From Glandiceps talaboti (Eukaryota; Hemichordata; Enteropneusta; Spengelidae), in contig NC_135557.1 in NCBI RefSeq assembly GCF_964340395.1, positions 14,779,367 through 14,843,366 on the forward strand: 64,000 nucleotides of DNA. The letters are read 5' to 3'. Positions 1 through 31,799 of this stretch are shown in pieces (the stretch's first letter is position 1; the number at the start of each line of letters is the position of its first letter). A model generated the notes under the pieces. That model was not told the DNA's origin and did not search any database. It saw nothing but the letters and a program-made list of their open reading frames with translations. The translations under genes were made by a program, and so were the position numbers.

Positions 1-221
1 GACGTACAGTAGTAATTGGAGGCATATTATCTTCTGTCGGTTTCCTTCTGTCTGCCTTCGCACCAACCCTTGAGTTTTTATACTTTAGTTTTGGATTACT
101 AACCGGTAGGTGTTGCCATTTAAATATAGAAAGTGTACTTAGGGTAATGTTAACAACATATATAGATAAATCAATGTGATACCTTCAGTAAGCCATAAGG
201 GAAGGGTATTTTATAGCTTTT

Positions 222-278
<57 letters not shown>

Positions 279-2120
279 GAAAATGATACCTCAAACACTG
301 CTGTGTTCCGTGTGTTATATCTTAGGCTAATAACTTTTAACCTCAAATATTTATTAAAGCGCTGGTTTGTCCCATACTGGGAAAAATTTTAGTGGCATAA
401 GTCCACATCAATCTACAGGAAAATAAAAATTACCTAATATTCATAATCATATAAAAATATCTAATAAGCCATTTTTGTGATTCTGACCCTCTAGTTTTCA
501 AAATAAATAATTCAGTCTCACATGTGTTTACAGTCACTTTCTGCCTAACACCGTATTTGCTCAAATTTGACAACAGTTTCTTAAGACAATGGCAGTATCC
601 AAATGTACAATCCATTTTGTTATATCAAATAATGTAATAACCATGATTTCATACACACAGGCTGTGGTTATGGTTTTATTACGAGTCCTTTGATGGGAAT
701 AGTTCCTTTCTACATTAAGAAGAGGTTCATTCTTGCAAATGCACTGATAAGCGTTGGTTCTGGAACAGGAGCGTTTGCATTTACACCTCTCTGGCAATTA
801 CTGATAGACTGGTATGGATGGCGTGGAGCATGTATTGTATTTGCTGCTATAAATGCTAACTTGTGCATCTGTGGAGCATTCTTCAGAGATCCAAAAGTCA
901 TAACCTCAATGCAACAGACTGAAAGTGTTGACGACATTTCGGCCAACCAATATGACACGAATCAAACATCGTATAACAAGCAGGCAAAAAAGCAGAAGAT
1001 TTGTGAATGTTTTGACTGCGGCTTACTTAGGAAATATCCAACACTGGCGCTAATGTCCGTTATGTCAATTTTTCTCGGCATTGGAGTTGCATTTACTGGT
1101 GTACCGTCACACACCTTTGCACGTGCAAATTCAAAGAATCTCGGATCTAATAGTGAAATTGCACTGGTTATGTCCATATTTGGTGTCATGGGGATCCTGG
1201 GCAGGCTGATAACCCCTGTTATCTTACTTTTCAAATTTCGTGCACTTACAAGTGTGAGACTGTATGGATGGACCTTTATCTTGGTTGGAGTAACATGTCT
1301 CCTCAGTTCATTGGCTGACTCGTACTTAAAATATAGCATTAACGTAGCGTTTTTGGGGCTGTTTAGCGGCCTTCTCTTCTGCTTAATATCACAGACAATC
1401 AAAGATGTTGCAGGACCAACGAACATGACTGCAGCTGTAGCTGTGACAACACCTTTTGGTGGTATTGGAGGACTAATTGGTCCTCTGATAGGTGGTAAGT
1501 GAAACGATTCCGTAGAGTGTAGAATGACTTCAACCTATACCCCCGCACTAACTGAAAACAATTCAGTGAAGTACAATACAATATCTCACATGGTTATAAT
1601 ATTAATGAATGAAAACATTGAGATTTGTTGGTCCTATTAGATCAATATTTTTGTGACTACAACTATCAGAAAAAAACAATTTCAACTAACCACACGAGCT
1701 CTCTAAAATAGCGCTACAAAACTGCCAAATATTTAATAAATCTGTTGTAGAGAACTCCTCTGTAAAAAATAACGTAAAGATGTTATTGTTTTAATTTGTC
1801 TCAAGGAGAAGGATTGTTAAAGAAAAGGACGGTCATGGCTGATGAAAGACATAATTTGAACGTTTAAGTAAAATGTGTCTGTTTGTAAAATGTGATTTTA
1901 TTTCAAATTTTGTTTTCCGACAGGGTGGTTATACGATACTACCAAAGACTACAACAACACCTTCTACTTCTATGGTTCCTGTATGGTATGTGCAGGTCTT
2001 ACCCTTCTCATCCTTCAACCATTTACCGATCGGTGTCAGAAGGAAATACACACAGAAAGTGAGGTCAAGACTGAAGTGTACACGGTGGGAACTGTTTCAA
2101 CAGCTACCAATACGGGATAG
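1..2120 (+). CDS. Monocarboxylate-transporter-like gene, copy 1 (5' part outside window)
   Basis: SLC16/MCT-like major-facilitator transporter, predicted to move small monocarboxylates or related solutes across the plasma membrane. Visible exons are <1-105, 661-1494 and 1924-2120, with the stop TAG at 2118-2120. Splice phases (GT after 105 and 1494, AG before 661 and 1924) match the complete copy at 6294-9535 exactly, and the large exon has the same 834 nt. It encodes the second part of the first helical bundle, a hydrophilic central loop (rich in N, Q, K) and the second bundle, ending in a short acidic tail. The first exon and the DGG motif lie upstream of the window. Protein similarity to copy 2 is very high by eye, so this is a fairly recent tandem duplicate. 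No frameshift or stop is seen in the visible exons. The substrate cannot be deduced. Confidence 0.87.
222..276. repeat. (TCTG)n microsatellite in MCT copy 1 intron
   Basis: Tetranucleotide run in the intron between exons ending at 105 and starting at 661. The same intron position in copy 2 carries a (TG)n run instead. Confidence 0.95.
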
Positions 2121-2289
2121 AGAAAACAAACGAGCCATGAAACGTTCAAATCCAGTGACTGCTCTACAGTATATATTCCTTTTTAGCATGTCAGTCAAAT
2201 GTGACTACTATTCTAAGGCACTTTACAATGAGACGATATTCTTGTTCTATATTGAACCTCTAACCGTGACGACTGATCCATGCTAAATG

Positions 2290-2950
2290 TAAACCGTAAT
2301 GTATATGGCACTAGGTATAGTTAGGGACAGGTAGCAGTGACGATATCTTCCATTGTTACAGGAATATTGATAAATTATTCAGAATTCATGAGTCGTGCTA
2401 AGTGACTCTCGGTGTTAAACGGTTGCGACTATAGTGCGCATGCGCTGATCAATACACATCTTGAATGGAACACAATGAGAATGTAACACTGTAAGTAACA
2501 ATTTAATCACTCGACTCACATGCACTACATGTGTACGTTACACATCAAATACACGTGTGATACACAGTGATAGAAACAATCTCAATACAATGATATTCTG
2601 TTACGTAACAACATAAGTCTTCGACATCTCAACATCCCGTATTTTGGAATTGTTTGCACCAGGTACGATTGAAGCGTCAGCAAGTTCGATTTGATGTAAT
2701 GTGTTAATTTTAGAACTTCATCGTATGATTTCATTGTTCTGTAAAAGTATGAATATAATATTGCACAACTAGTTTATGGTCTTGATACATTTTCTAGTGA
2801 AATGTTTTTGACCAGCATTCTGTGTAGTTTATCGATATATTGTGTTTCAATGGAGAATAACTGTAAGGAAGTGGTATAAAGGTGAATTTTACATTAAGTT
2901 TGGTTAAATATGTGCAAATTCCAAATATGATATTTCTGGATCGTAACAGT
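2290..2950. other. Intergenic, nothing recognised
   Basis: AT-rich sequence downstream of the first transporter. I see no exon, RNA gene or clear repeat here; part is presumably the 3' UTR of copy 1. Confidence 0.5.
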
Positions 2951-2954
2951 ATTA

Positions 2955-3045
2955 TTGCTTTTCTCTTGTCACATCTGTTCATACATTCGTGTTTGGGACC
3001 TACCAGTCTATAGGACCAGTGTCACATACATTCCAAAGGTAAAAA
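2955..3045 (+). pseudogene. Relic of an MCT first exon
   Basis: This stretch is clearly similar to the first coding exon of the complete transporter (around 6365-6450). The shared text runs from the Leu-Ser-Cys-His segment through the conserved part encoding Gly/Asp-Thr/Leu-Tyr-Gln-Ser-Val/Ile-Gly-Pro. It contains small indels and then diverges, and no later exons follow before the next complete copy. It is best read as the remnant of a third, intervening or partial duplicate. Confidence 0.6.
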
Positions 3046-3149
3046 TGAACTTGAGATATGGTGTACCTAACAATCATTCTAATGCTAAGAAAAAACAAAA
3101 TGGTATCGATTTAATGGCTTCTACTGTCCGAAACCCAGCACTTTAAAAT

Positions 3150-3890
3150 AAAATAATTTACAAGTTTGGACACAAAGGAAGAGATTCCAACTAGATACAA
3201 TGAAACATGTATAACAAAAGAAAGCAACTGGATGAAACAATGGAGAAAACTAATATTAGCGAGAACAATGGGAGATTGAAATTGATCACCGGTTGTATTT
3301 GTATAGCCTTTGTTAGCAGTAAAGTCAAGTTCAAGCTAACGGTGCGAAACTTATGTTAAGACAAAATAAACTACTATATGCCATATCAATATTGGAGATA
3401 GGTTATATAATGATATCAGTGATGTGTTGATATCAAACAAACTTATTATGATTTCAATAAAGTTATTATGATTTCAAAGGAATGGGATTTCTATACATTA
3501 TACGTCGGCATCACCTGTCACAAGAATATTTTAATTGTAAAGTATTTTTTGATATATTTCTAAAGATTAACACGGCGGTACGTGGATATGATAATCTGAA
3601 TATCACGTCATTATATGCAAATATTATGAACTTCAAACCAATGAACTGTCTCAAATGACTAGTGACGTGAAACTTGACATTTAAACAAGAATTGTGGTGT
3701 GATTTTAATATGCTTTACATATTGGGAAACTTCCTTTTCCGGGCTATATGTAACTTTGGATGTTTCGATATACCTCTTTTATCTCTTCGATCTGGGGATG
3801 ATCTCTTCTATATCTGCTGGACGATATATCTGATCGATCCAGCTTGGCGATCTATGTTATCCTAACCTCTCCTACTGGTTCTCAATAACT
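3150..3890. other. Intergenic, nothing recognised
   Basis: AT-rich sequence between the MCT exon relic and the LINE remnant. There is no supported coding region. Confidence 0.5.
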
Positions 3891-3899
3891 AGTGTTTTG

Positions 3900-5700
3900 T
3901 TCGGATAACTCTAAACGTTTTATTCCTGATTTCTTCGCGATTAAGAAAGATACGGCAAACCCACATTGTATGGGACGCATTTAAGTGTGCTTTCAGCAGA
4001 CACTGTATAAAGTTAAGTTCAATTAGAAGCAGAAAGAAGAAGGAAAAGGAAAATAGTCTCATCAGTGAAATCAATAATTTACATGGCCTCGTCGATTCCC
4101 AAGATTCAGTCACTGATAAAACTTTACAGCAATTGTCCACAAAGAGGGAAGACCTGGACCTTTTGTCTGATCCACATGACATACTAAACGAGGAGATTGA
4201 ATATTATCATAAGTTGTATTCATTTGACGAGACAGCATTACCTCTCTAACTGGAAACAACTGTGATGAGTTCTTCCCCGAAACTCGACACTGTCGCCTTA
4301 GTGACACTAAACGTAATAGTTGTTGTTAAGGTTTAATCACTGTCAATGAACTTCGTCGTGCTACTAATTCATTTCCGTCTGGTAAATCCCCAGGTCTAGA
4401 TGGTATTTCTGTTGAAGTTTATAAGGCCTTTTCCCCACAAGTGTGTAATCATATGCTTCTCGGGTTTAATTTATTCATTTGCTTGTTGAAATTTCTCCTT
4501 ATCGCAGAGAGAAGGCTTTCTATCCATTTTGCTAAAGCAAGATGCTCATCAGGGAAGAGACAAAGATCCGGTATTTTTGAAGAACTGGCGTCCTCTGACT
4601 CTTCTTTGTTGTGACACTCGTATTTTAGCCAAATGTTTGTCACTGCATGTACATGTTAAAAGCGTTGTTTCCGACATAATCCATGAGAATCAATCAGGTT
4701 TTAGTCATTGTAGATTCATTGCAGATAACATCCGTAGGCTTTTAGAAATTCTAGATTTTTATCAGAGGGAGGAATTGTTGGGTCTTGTTTTCATTGCCGG
4801 TTTTGAAAAAAGTATTCGATGAAGTTAGATGGGACCTTAATATAAGAAGAAGTCTTGAATTTTTCAATTTGGGACAGCCTTTTATTTAGTGGGTTAAAGT
4901 TATATACAGCAGCATTTGTAGTCGTATTTGTTATTTTGGATACCCTATCCAGGGGAGTTAGACAAGGTTGTCCATTGTCACCTTACCTCTTTGTAATTGT
5001 TGTAGAGGTGATAGCAATCAGAGTGAGAGAGTGTACAATTAAGGGTTTGCTCACAGGGCCGTTTGAGAACAAAATTTCTCAATACGCTGATATTAATTTT
5101 CCAATTCAGCCTACACTTGAATCTTTTAGTATGTTGGTTGATATTTTGAATAAGATTTCTTTAATTTCTGGTCTCAAACCTAATTATGAGAAATGCAAAG
5201 TATTGCGTACTGGCTCTTTGTAATACACTCCATTTCATATTGATACTACATATCCATTGGAGTGGACTAATGGTGCAGTTGATGCTTTGGGTGTACATAT
5301 CACAGTTGATTTATTACATTTGATTGATGCTAATTTTAACCCCGCATTGAAAAGGCCAGGAAGATACTGCAGCCATGGCGGGGACGGATTCTGACACTTT
5401 ATGGGAAAATATATATTATCAAAACATTGGTAGTTTCACAATGTACCCATCTTTTTGTGACCCTCCCTTCTCCCGGATTAGACTTTTTCAAGAAGTAAAA
5501 TTCCTTGGTCTTTCAGTTTCTCTGGGAAAGTAAACGAGAATTGGTTAGGAGAAATGTTACTTATAGTGCATATGAAAAGGGCGGTTTTAATTTGACTAAT
5601 CTTCGGGCTTTTAACAAGTCGTTAAAAGCTGCCTGATTCCTTAGAATCATGAATAATGGCAATTTGTTTTCTAGCAAATGGTATAAATTTACCCTTTGCA
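3900..5700 (+). mobile_element. Decayed L1/Tx1-like non-LTR retrotransposon (ORF2 fragment)
   Basis: Frames broken by stops and frameshifts read, in order, as the middle and reverse-transcriptase part of a LINE ORF2 protein. First comes a linker of the Trp-Asp-x-Phe-Lys type rich in Lys/Glu (3940-4250). Then RT block 1-2 with Leu-Lys-Asn-Trp-Arg-Pro-Leu-Thr-Leu-Leu and Asn-Gln-Ser-Gly-Phe (4570-4720), Phe-Glu-Lys (4803), and block 4 with Arg-Gly-Val-Arg-Gln-Gly-Cys-Pro-Leu-Ser-Pro-Tyr (4950-4995). The catalytic box reads Gln-Tyr-Ala-Asp-Ile (about 5081-5095) where the family has Tyr-Ala-Asp-Asp, so the enzyme is dead. Thumb-region motifs around Asn-Leu-Thr-Asn-Leu-Arg-Ala-Phe-Asn-Lys-Ser-Leu follow at 5590-5630. 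The endonuclease part and 3' end were not found. Clade assignment is by motif style only. Confidence 0.8.
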
Positions 5701-5705
5701 AACTT

Positions 5706-5723
5706 GGGGGGGGGGGGGGGGGG
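5706..5723. repeat. Poly-G tract
   Basis: Uninterrupted run of about 18 G inside or at the edge of the LINE remnant. Confidence 0.9.
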
Positions 5724-6293
5724 CTTGATAAAATACGCCCATCTCAGTAGTCAGGATTATTGTATTCTGGACGCTGTCAGTTCTGTGTTTTAAAAAGAAT
5801 TTACTCTAGCATTGCTGCAGTACAATAATACACCTGTTGTTAATTATTTGAACGTGTTAGTAGACAGAGTGACTATAGCACACCTATCCCTAGGTCTCTT
5901 GGATTTAATGGATTTTGGAAAGGTAAAATGTGAGGAAATGGACGGACGGGGGGTGAAGACTATTCTAATATGTGATACGACAACTGCAAACTTGTAGGAC
6001 TGCTCCCCTCGGAGCTATCACAACCTAGACCTCGCTTTGAATGTTTTAATGATGCTTGACCCAACAACTTTGAAAACAGTGAACTTTATATTGACCTATC
6101 CAGAAATATTCAGCCAATTTTAAACCAATTATAGTTTCCGCATCTTACAGCAATATTGAAATAGTGGCTCCCCCGGCGTTAACCTGTGCACTGTGTTCGA
6201 ATTCTAGGCCACATTATATACAGTGCCTTTAATGGCGTCTATGAATTTGGAGAGCCTGTTTTGTTACCTGTTATAAATACACGTTATACGACA

Positions 6294-7393
6294 ATGAAGA
6301 GGAGCAATGATCAAATGGCAACCATGGAGAAAGACGGTGGTATTTATGGCTGGCTCCTGGTTCTCTCTTGTCACGTTGGCTGTATGTTCATAATTGGGAC
6401 TTACCAGTCTGTAGGACCAGTATTTGTAGAACTACAGAGGTATTTCAATGCGGGATCAGCTCGAACGTCGTGGATTCTCTCGGTGGCTACGTTTACGCAA
6501 TTAACATTCGGTAAGGCCTTACAAATCCACTTTCTAGAAAAAAATGGCCACACTATGGAAAACAATATTATATTTACAAAAGCAATTGTCCTGGAGGAAC
6601 CTATTGATGACAAACAGAACTTACATATCCTGCCGTAAATCATGAATTTTTTGAAAAGTTTATGTATACCGCAAAATTGTTTTAACGTTGGAAACGGATA
6701 TACATGCTAACCATGTGTGTATTGACCTTAGTTATCCTGTTTGAATTGGAGGGAACAAAGGCAGTACAATTGACTGTCTCGTATTTAATGAAAAATATAT
6801 TTTAAAAGGTCCTTTAACTTTCAACAGACAGGCAGGCGCCACACCATGTGCCACTTTCTATTCACCGACAATTGTAATAGAATGAACTCTTCAGAAGGGG
6901 ATTGTTACTAGTACTCATATACTGAGTCCTGTAAAATGAAAACAGTTCATGTCCTCACAATAAGAAAAGCCAAACCATCCAAGATATCAAAGGAAATTAA
7001 ATCATTCATTGGGTCACGACCTCATTCATTCCCCACATGAACGTGGTTGTCAGTCGTTGAAATTGTGAAAGTTTATGATATCATGCCCATCATTCATGCC
7101 TTTGTTATCTCCTTCCATATCCAGGTCCTGTTGCAAACATCACAGTCAAGAAAATAGGTTATCGACGTACATTCGTAATTGGAGGTATATTGTCTTCTCT
7201 TGGTTTCCTTCTGTCTGCCTTCGCACCAACCCTCGAGTTTTTATACTTCAGTTTTGGATTACTAACCGGTAGGTGTTGTCCTATAAATGAATGTAAAATA
7301 TGTACATAAGGTAATGTTAATAATATATACAACCAAATCAATGATGTGTCACCTTCAATTTAGCCATACTGGAAGGATATATTATAGCGTATA

Positions 7394-7464
<71 letters not shown>

Positions 7465-9535
7465 TGTGAAAATGATACCTCAAAAACTACTGTGTGCCGT
7501 GTGTCATAATTCAGGCTAATAGCACTTAACTCCAATATTTATAAAGGCGCTTCTCCTGTGCTGGGATAAATTTTCGTGGCAAAATAAGTCCACGTCAATC
7601 CACTGGAAAATAAATCACCCCAAATATTTATAATAATACAAACTCTCTGATGTGCCATTTTTGGTGACACTGACCCTCCAGTTTTGAACTTCAGTCTTGC
7701 ATGAAATTATAGTCACTTTCCACCTTCACTGTACGTATTTGCTTAAATTTAGCAGCAGCATTTGAAGACAATGGCAGTATGCAAATATTATTACATTACA
7801 ATTCGTATTGTTATGACAAATAACATAAGAACCATGATTTCGTCATGCACAGGCTGTGGTTATGGTTTTATTGTGAGTCCTTTGTTTGGAATAGTTCCCT
7901 TCTACATAAAGAAGAGGTACATTCTTGCAAATGCTGTGGTAGGCGTTGGTTCAGGAACAGGAGCGTTTGCATTTACACCTCTCTGGCAATTACTGATAGA
8001 CTGGTATGGATGGCGTGGAGCGTGTATCGTATTTGCTGCTATCAATGCTAATTTGTGCATCTGCGGAGTATTCTTCAGAGATCCAAAAGTCCTAACGTCA
8101 AAGCAACAGACTGAAAGTGTTGACGACATGTCGGCCAGCCAACATGACACGAATCAAACATCGCGTGAGAAGAAATCAACAAAGCAGAAGATTTGTGAAG
8201 TTTGTGACTGTGGCTTACTTAGGAAATATCCAACACTATTGCTCATATCTGTTATGTCATTTTTTCTCGGCATTGGAGTTGCTTTTACAGGAATACCACC
8301 ACACACAGTTGCACGTGCTCTGTCAAAGAACCTTGGATCGAATAGTGAAATTGCCCTGGTTATGTCCATATTTGGTATCATGGGAATCGTGGGCAGGCTG
8401 ATAACTCCCGTTATCTTACTTTTCAAATTTCGTGCGCTAACAAGTGTAAAACTGTATGGATGGTCCTTTACCTCTGTTGGAGTAACATGTCTCCTCAGTT
8501 CATTGGCTGACTCGTACGTAAAATACAGCGTCAATGCAGCCTTTTTGGGACTGTTTAGCGGCTTTCTCTTCTGCTTAATATCACAGACAATTAAAGATGT
8601 TGCAGGACCAACGAACATGACTGCAGCTCTATCTGTGTGTGGTCCTTTTGGTGGTATTGGAGGACTAATCGGTCCACTGATAGGTGGTAAGTGAAGAGAT
8701 TCCATAGAGTGTAGAATGACTTCGACCTATACCCCTACCTAACTGAAAAAAAATTCAGTGAAGTACAATACAATATCTCACATAGGTATTAATGATTCAG
8801 AATGAAAACACTGAGATTTGTTGGTCCTATTAGATCAATATTTTGATTACGAATAGCAGATTTCAACTAACCACACGAGCTCTCTAAATATTTAAGAAAT
8901 CTGTTGTAGAAAATAACATAAAGGTAGGAGCGCAAAGGTCCTAACTGCAGCCTAATGTAGAACACACCTCTTTTTATATAACAAGATTTGACAATAATTG
9001 CACCTTGGGTTATATGATTCTCTACTCTTCTTTTTCCATTATATTGTAGGTTGACGATTTTAAATATTTAATAACAGTTAGGGTGTCTGAAATAGGGGTA
9101 ATGTTATATATAGTTAGGATCACAGATCACATATGAATGATGGCTGCAACTGTCAGTTTTTAAAGCAGTGATTAAAAACCGATCAAACCTCGAAGCAACC
9201 CCCTCTATGCGTCAAGGAGAAAGAATTGTTAAAGAAAACTACGATCATGACAGACGAAAGTCTTAATTTGAACCTTTAAGTAAATTGTGTGTGTTTGTAA
9301 AGTGTGATATTTTTTCTTCAATTTTTCTTTTCCAATAGGGTGGTTATACGATACTACCAAAGACTACAACAACACCTTCTACTTCTATGGTTCCTGTATG
9401 GTATGTTCAGGTCTTACCCTTCTTATCCTTCAGCCATTTACCGATCGGTGTCAGAAGGAAATACGTACAGAGAGTGAGGTCGAGACTGATGTATACACGA
9501 TGGAAACGGTTTCAACAGCTACCAATACGGGATAG
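6294..9535 (+). CDS. Monocarboxylate-transporter-like protein, copy 2 (complete)
   Basis: Complete SLC16/MCT-family transporter, about 463 aa, predicted to have 12 membrane helices at the plasma membrane. Exons: 6294-6510, 7125-7268, 7853-8686, 9339-9535; all introns are GT-AG and phase 1. The start is taken at 6294 because the family N-terminal motif (Asp-Gly-Gly-x-x-Gly-Trp before helix 1) follows about 18 residues later. An in-frame ATG at 6186 would add a 36-residue extension with no family similarity. Exon 1 continues through Tyr-Gln-Ser-Val-Gly-Pro (helix 1-2). Exon 2 contains Gly-Tyr-Arg-Arg and helix 3. Exon 3 contains the Asp-Trp-Tyr-Gly-Trp-Arg loop, the polar central loop and helices 7-11. 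Exon 4 gives helix 12 and a Glu/Thr-rich tail. It is a tandem duplicate of the gene ending at 2120. Specificity (lactate, ketone body, amino acid or thyroid hormone) is not resolvable. Confidence 0.9.
7396..7464. repeat. (TG)n microsatellite in MCT copy 2 intron
   Basis: Dinucleotide run at the position homologous to the (TCTG)n run of copy 1; flanking sequences on both sides align. Confidence 0.95.
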
Positions 9536-9599
9536 AGAAAACAAGCAAACTACGAAACGTTCAAATCTCGTGAATGCCCCACTTTAGAAGTTCCTTCTA

Positions 9600-10050
9600 A
9601 GGCACGTCAGACAGATATGATTGCCATTCTACTCGCTACACGTGCATTAGAAAAAAAGACGCTTCAGAATGAATTGACATATATTGTTGTTCTATATTGA
9701 ACCTCGAGCTAGTGCAGTTACTGAGAACCGAATGAGATTTATTTTAGACGGAAAAGCTATTAATGAGGTGGGATTATTTTTTTTTTGTCCTTTTATCGTA
9801 ATAAGTCGGAAAATGATTTAAAACATCACTAATTGTCAAAATAGATTAGCAAATACAGGTAGCTAAAAAGTCTTTATTCAGTTTTAGACGTCTTTAACAT
9901 ACACCATATATCAATTGCTTGATTTCTGGACAATATATTCATTGAAAAAAGAAACCTGTACGAAATACAAAATGATTTCCGAGTGAACGTTTCAGCGTAC
10001 ATTTACAGGAAATGTAACATTAACATGCAGTGGTGGTTAGAAATGATATC
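9600..10050. other. Intergenic, nothing recognised
   Basis: Sequence downstream of MCT copy 2, presumably including its 3' UTR. No coding signal. Confidence 0.5.
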
Positions 10051-10051
10051 A

Positions 10052-10161
<110 letters not shown>

Positions 10162-10249
10162 CAAAGTATGCCCTCATTGTGAAAGCGTTTTATTGTGTGG
10201 TGTATGTGCTCATTGCAAAGTTGAATTTCCGAGGCCATTTAGATGATAA

Positions 10250-10880
10250 GAGGGGAAAATGCACATAACTTCAAGTTCAATGTTCAATTCTTGCTTGTCA
10301 ACTTTGAAAGGAAGTGATTCTGTATGCATGTGGTGCACTCCCGGTATCCAATCAATGTCAGAATAACTACATGCATTTGAACACTGCAACTTTGGAAATG
10401 AAATATGCACTGCTACTAGTCATTTGATGACACAACATTCCGTTTGAGAATGAAACCTTCTATTTGGCAATTGGTTATCTCATGATACTATAATTATTTG
10501 AGCATGAGATTTCATTTCAGAATCCCATTGTCTATTTGTTAATTTCCATTTGAAAAATCAGTACATTCTGTTATCACCCACGATTTCAGTGTCATGCCTA
10601 CACATTATCAATTCCAACCTTAGATATTACATGTCATCTTCAAGCGACCTCTACAGGAAGCCCAACGTAAAATTTGCACACAGTGTACATTAAACAACCA
10701 AGAGTTATTGTCATTCGTATTTGCCTACAAGTGGAGGTAAAAAAATGATGCCCCCCCCCCTTCGGGAAGAAGTTGCTACATAACAGTTGTGGTAATAAAG
10801 TGCATAAAAAGAGAGATAAACAACGCTGTGTACGAAATGTCATGTGATTCTTGTTAAGGAAGAGCCGGTCGTTCGACCAT
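10250..10880. other. Intergenic, nothing recognised
   Basis: No gene signal. A short C10 tract lies near 10750. Confidence 0.45.
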
Positions 10881-10904
10881 ACCGGCCACCTAATAGATTT
10901 TAAT

Positions 10905-10988
10905 ATAGCTCTGGATGTCTATTTGCTACGAGGTTCGAAACAGAGGAAAGACGTGTCGGCCTCGTAGCGTATACATCCAGAGCTAATT
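10905..10988. repeat. Imperfect hairpin / inverted repeat
   Basis: The left arm beginning TAGCTCTGGATGT and reaching GCTACGAGG pairs with the right arm running from CCTCGTAGC to ACATCCAGAGCTA. The stem is roughly 26 bp with a few mismatches and a loop of about 30 nt. AT-rich flanks (TTTTAATA) occur on both sides. It may be a small transposon remnant. Confidence 0.7.
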
Positions 10989-11079
10989 TTAATAGAATTT
11001 ATGTGGAAAGGACGTTGTCAAAATCCACCAACGTGAAGGTTCAAAGCTGGCCCATGCCGCATGTCACGTTCAATACCTG

Positions 11080-11875
11080 ATGATTTTCGGTAAGTAGGCT
11101 ATATCGTAAAACTGCATACTTCAATTTCAATATAATTTAGTACATACGTTAAACATAACAGAGTACATATCTCCTATAAAAGTTGTTGATTTTGTTTGAA
11201 GATTGTGAATAATTTGCATAATTAAATTATTTTCGGTAATTAGGCTATATCTTAAGACTGCATACTTCAATTTCAATATAATTTACTTCATACATTAAAC
11301 ATAACAAAGTTTATATGCTCTATAAAGTTGTTGATGTACCCACAGACAAGTCGTCTTAGCTGTTTGTGATGTACCATTATGATGTTAATAACTAATTTAC
11401 ATGATTAATGATTTTCGGTAATTAGGATATATCATAAGAATGCATACTTGAATTTCAATACAATTTAGTACATGCGTTAACCATAACAAAGCGGATATGT
11501 CCTATAAAGGTTTTGATATAGCTTACAGTTTTAATGAAACATTTGCATAATTAATGATTTTAGGTAACTAGGTTGTATCTTAAAAATGCAAGCTTCAAAT
11601 TTCGTATAATATGGTACATATATGTCAACCATAATAATACGCACCTGTCCTATGAAGATTGTTCCTACAACTTTTACCTTTAATGAGTATTTTGAATAAT
11701 GAACGGTATTCAGTAATTAAGCGGTATGATGCACTCTTCAAATTCCGTATAATGTGGCACATACATTAACCTATTAGAAAGCACGCCTGTCCAAAAACAA
11801 AGCCTGTTACCACAGTTTTTTTTAGTTTAATGAGTTATTTGCATAATTAGTGATTCCCTTACGGGAGGCATTCAG
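11080..11875 (+). repeat. Satellite-bearing repeat element, family A (copy 1)
   Basis: At least five diverged tandem units of roughly 145-180 bp. Each contains a conserved core of the type TTTTCGGTAATTAGG, then a ...GCATACTTCAATTTC... segment, then CCATAACAAAGC-like and GTTGATAT-like segments. The array ends in the tail motif TTACGGGAGGCATTCAGTT near 11858. The same units and tail occur at 41270-42125, and the units in inverse orientation at 56100-57240. Unit sequence is degenerate, so the age is considerable. Confidence 0.8.
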
Positions 11876-12294
11876 TTGAAATCTTGTCCTCTTAGGGGGC
11901 ACAGTCATGTTCTTGTTCTGGCAGTTACAAGCTGTATTCGTTGCTTTCTTCCGGGTTCGATGATCTTTTTAATGTGTGCTGTTAGGATGGATGACAAGTT
12001 CCAAATGTAGCTATAGTTCACTTTGACCTTTATATCCTGTTGGATATTTTGTGCAGCTTGGAGCCCTTTGGGAAAAGCCTGTCAATTAAACGGAGGATTT
12101 GGTTTCCAATGTTTAGTTTGACGTTTTTACTGTACAGTGTGTGAAACCGAATGGTATTTCTTCATCTATTCTTTCTTCTTACATTTTCACCACCTTTACT
12201 TATCCAGCGTAGATATTTTACATATATTAAGTTGATATGTGATTATATATATGCACACACACGTTCATGGATGCAGTCATTCATGCAGGTATCC

Positions 12295-12530
12295 ATCGAT
12301 CTGTCCATCCATCCATCATCCATCCACTCACCCACCCATCCATCCATCCCCCCACCCCACTCACCCACCAACCCATCCATCCATTGGTATGCATCTATCC
12401 AAGTGCACGCACGCACACACACACAAGCTTGTACGTAGTATGTATGTATGTATGTATGTATGTATGTATGTATGTATGTATGCATGCACGCACGCACGCA
12501 CCCACCCATGCATGCACACACACACGCTCA
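12295..12530. repeat. Compound microsatellite (CATC)n, (GTAT)n, (GCAC)n
   Basis: Successive tetranucleotide runs with interruptions, directly upstream of the PARP14-like gene. The long open frames they create on both strands are low-complexity artefacts. Confidence 0.95.
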
Positions 12531-12585
12531 CACATACCTGGGTTACAATGATTCGCGTTATCACTACTTAATGTAATAGAAACCA

Positions 12586-31758
<19,173 letters not shown>

Positions 31759-31799
31759 ACACGTACCATAATAGTTACCATCAGTAAGTTATCGGTGCC

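Noticed and set aside
962-1426. 154-codon minus-strand frame (also 8154-8705)
   Set aside because: Antisense shadows of the large transporter exon, present in both copies only because the sense strand is conserved.
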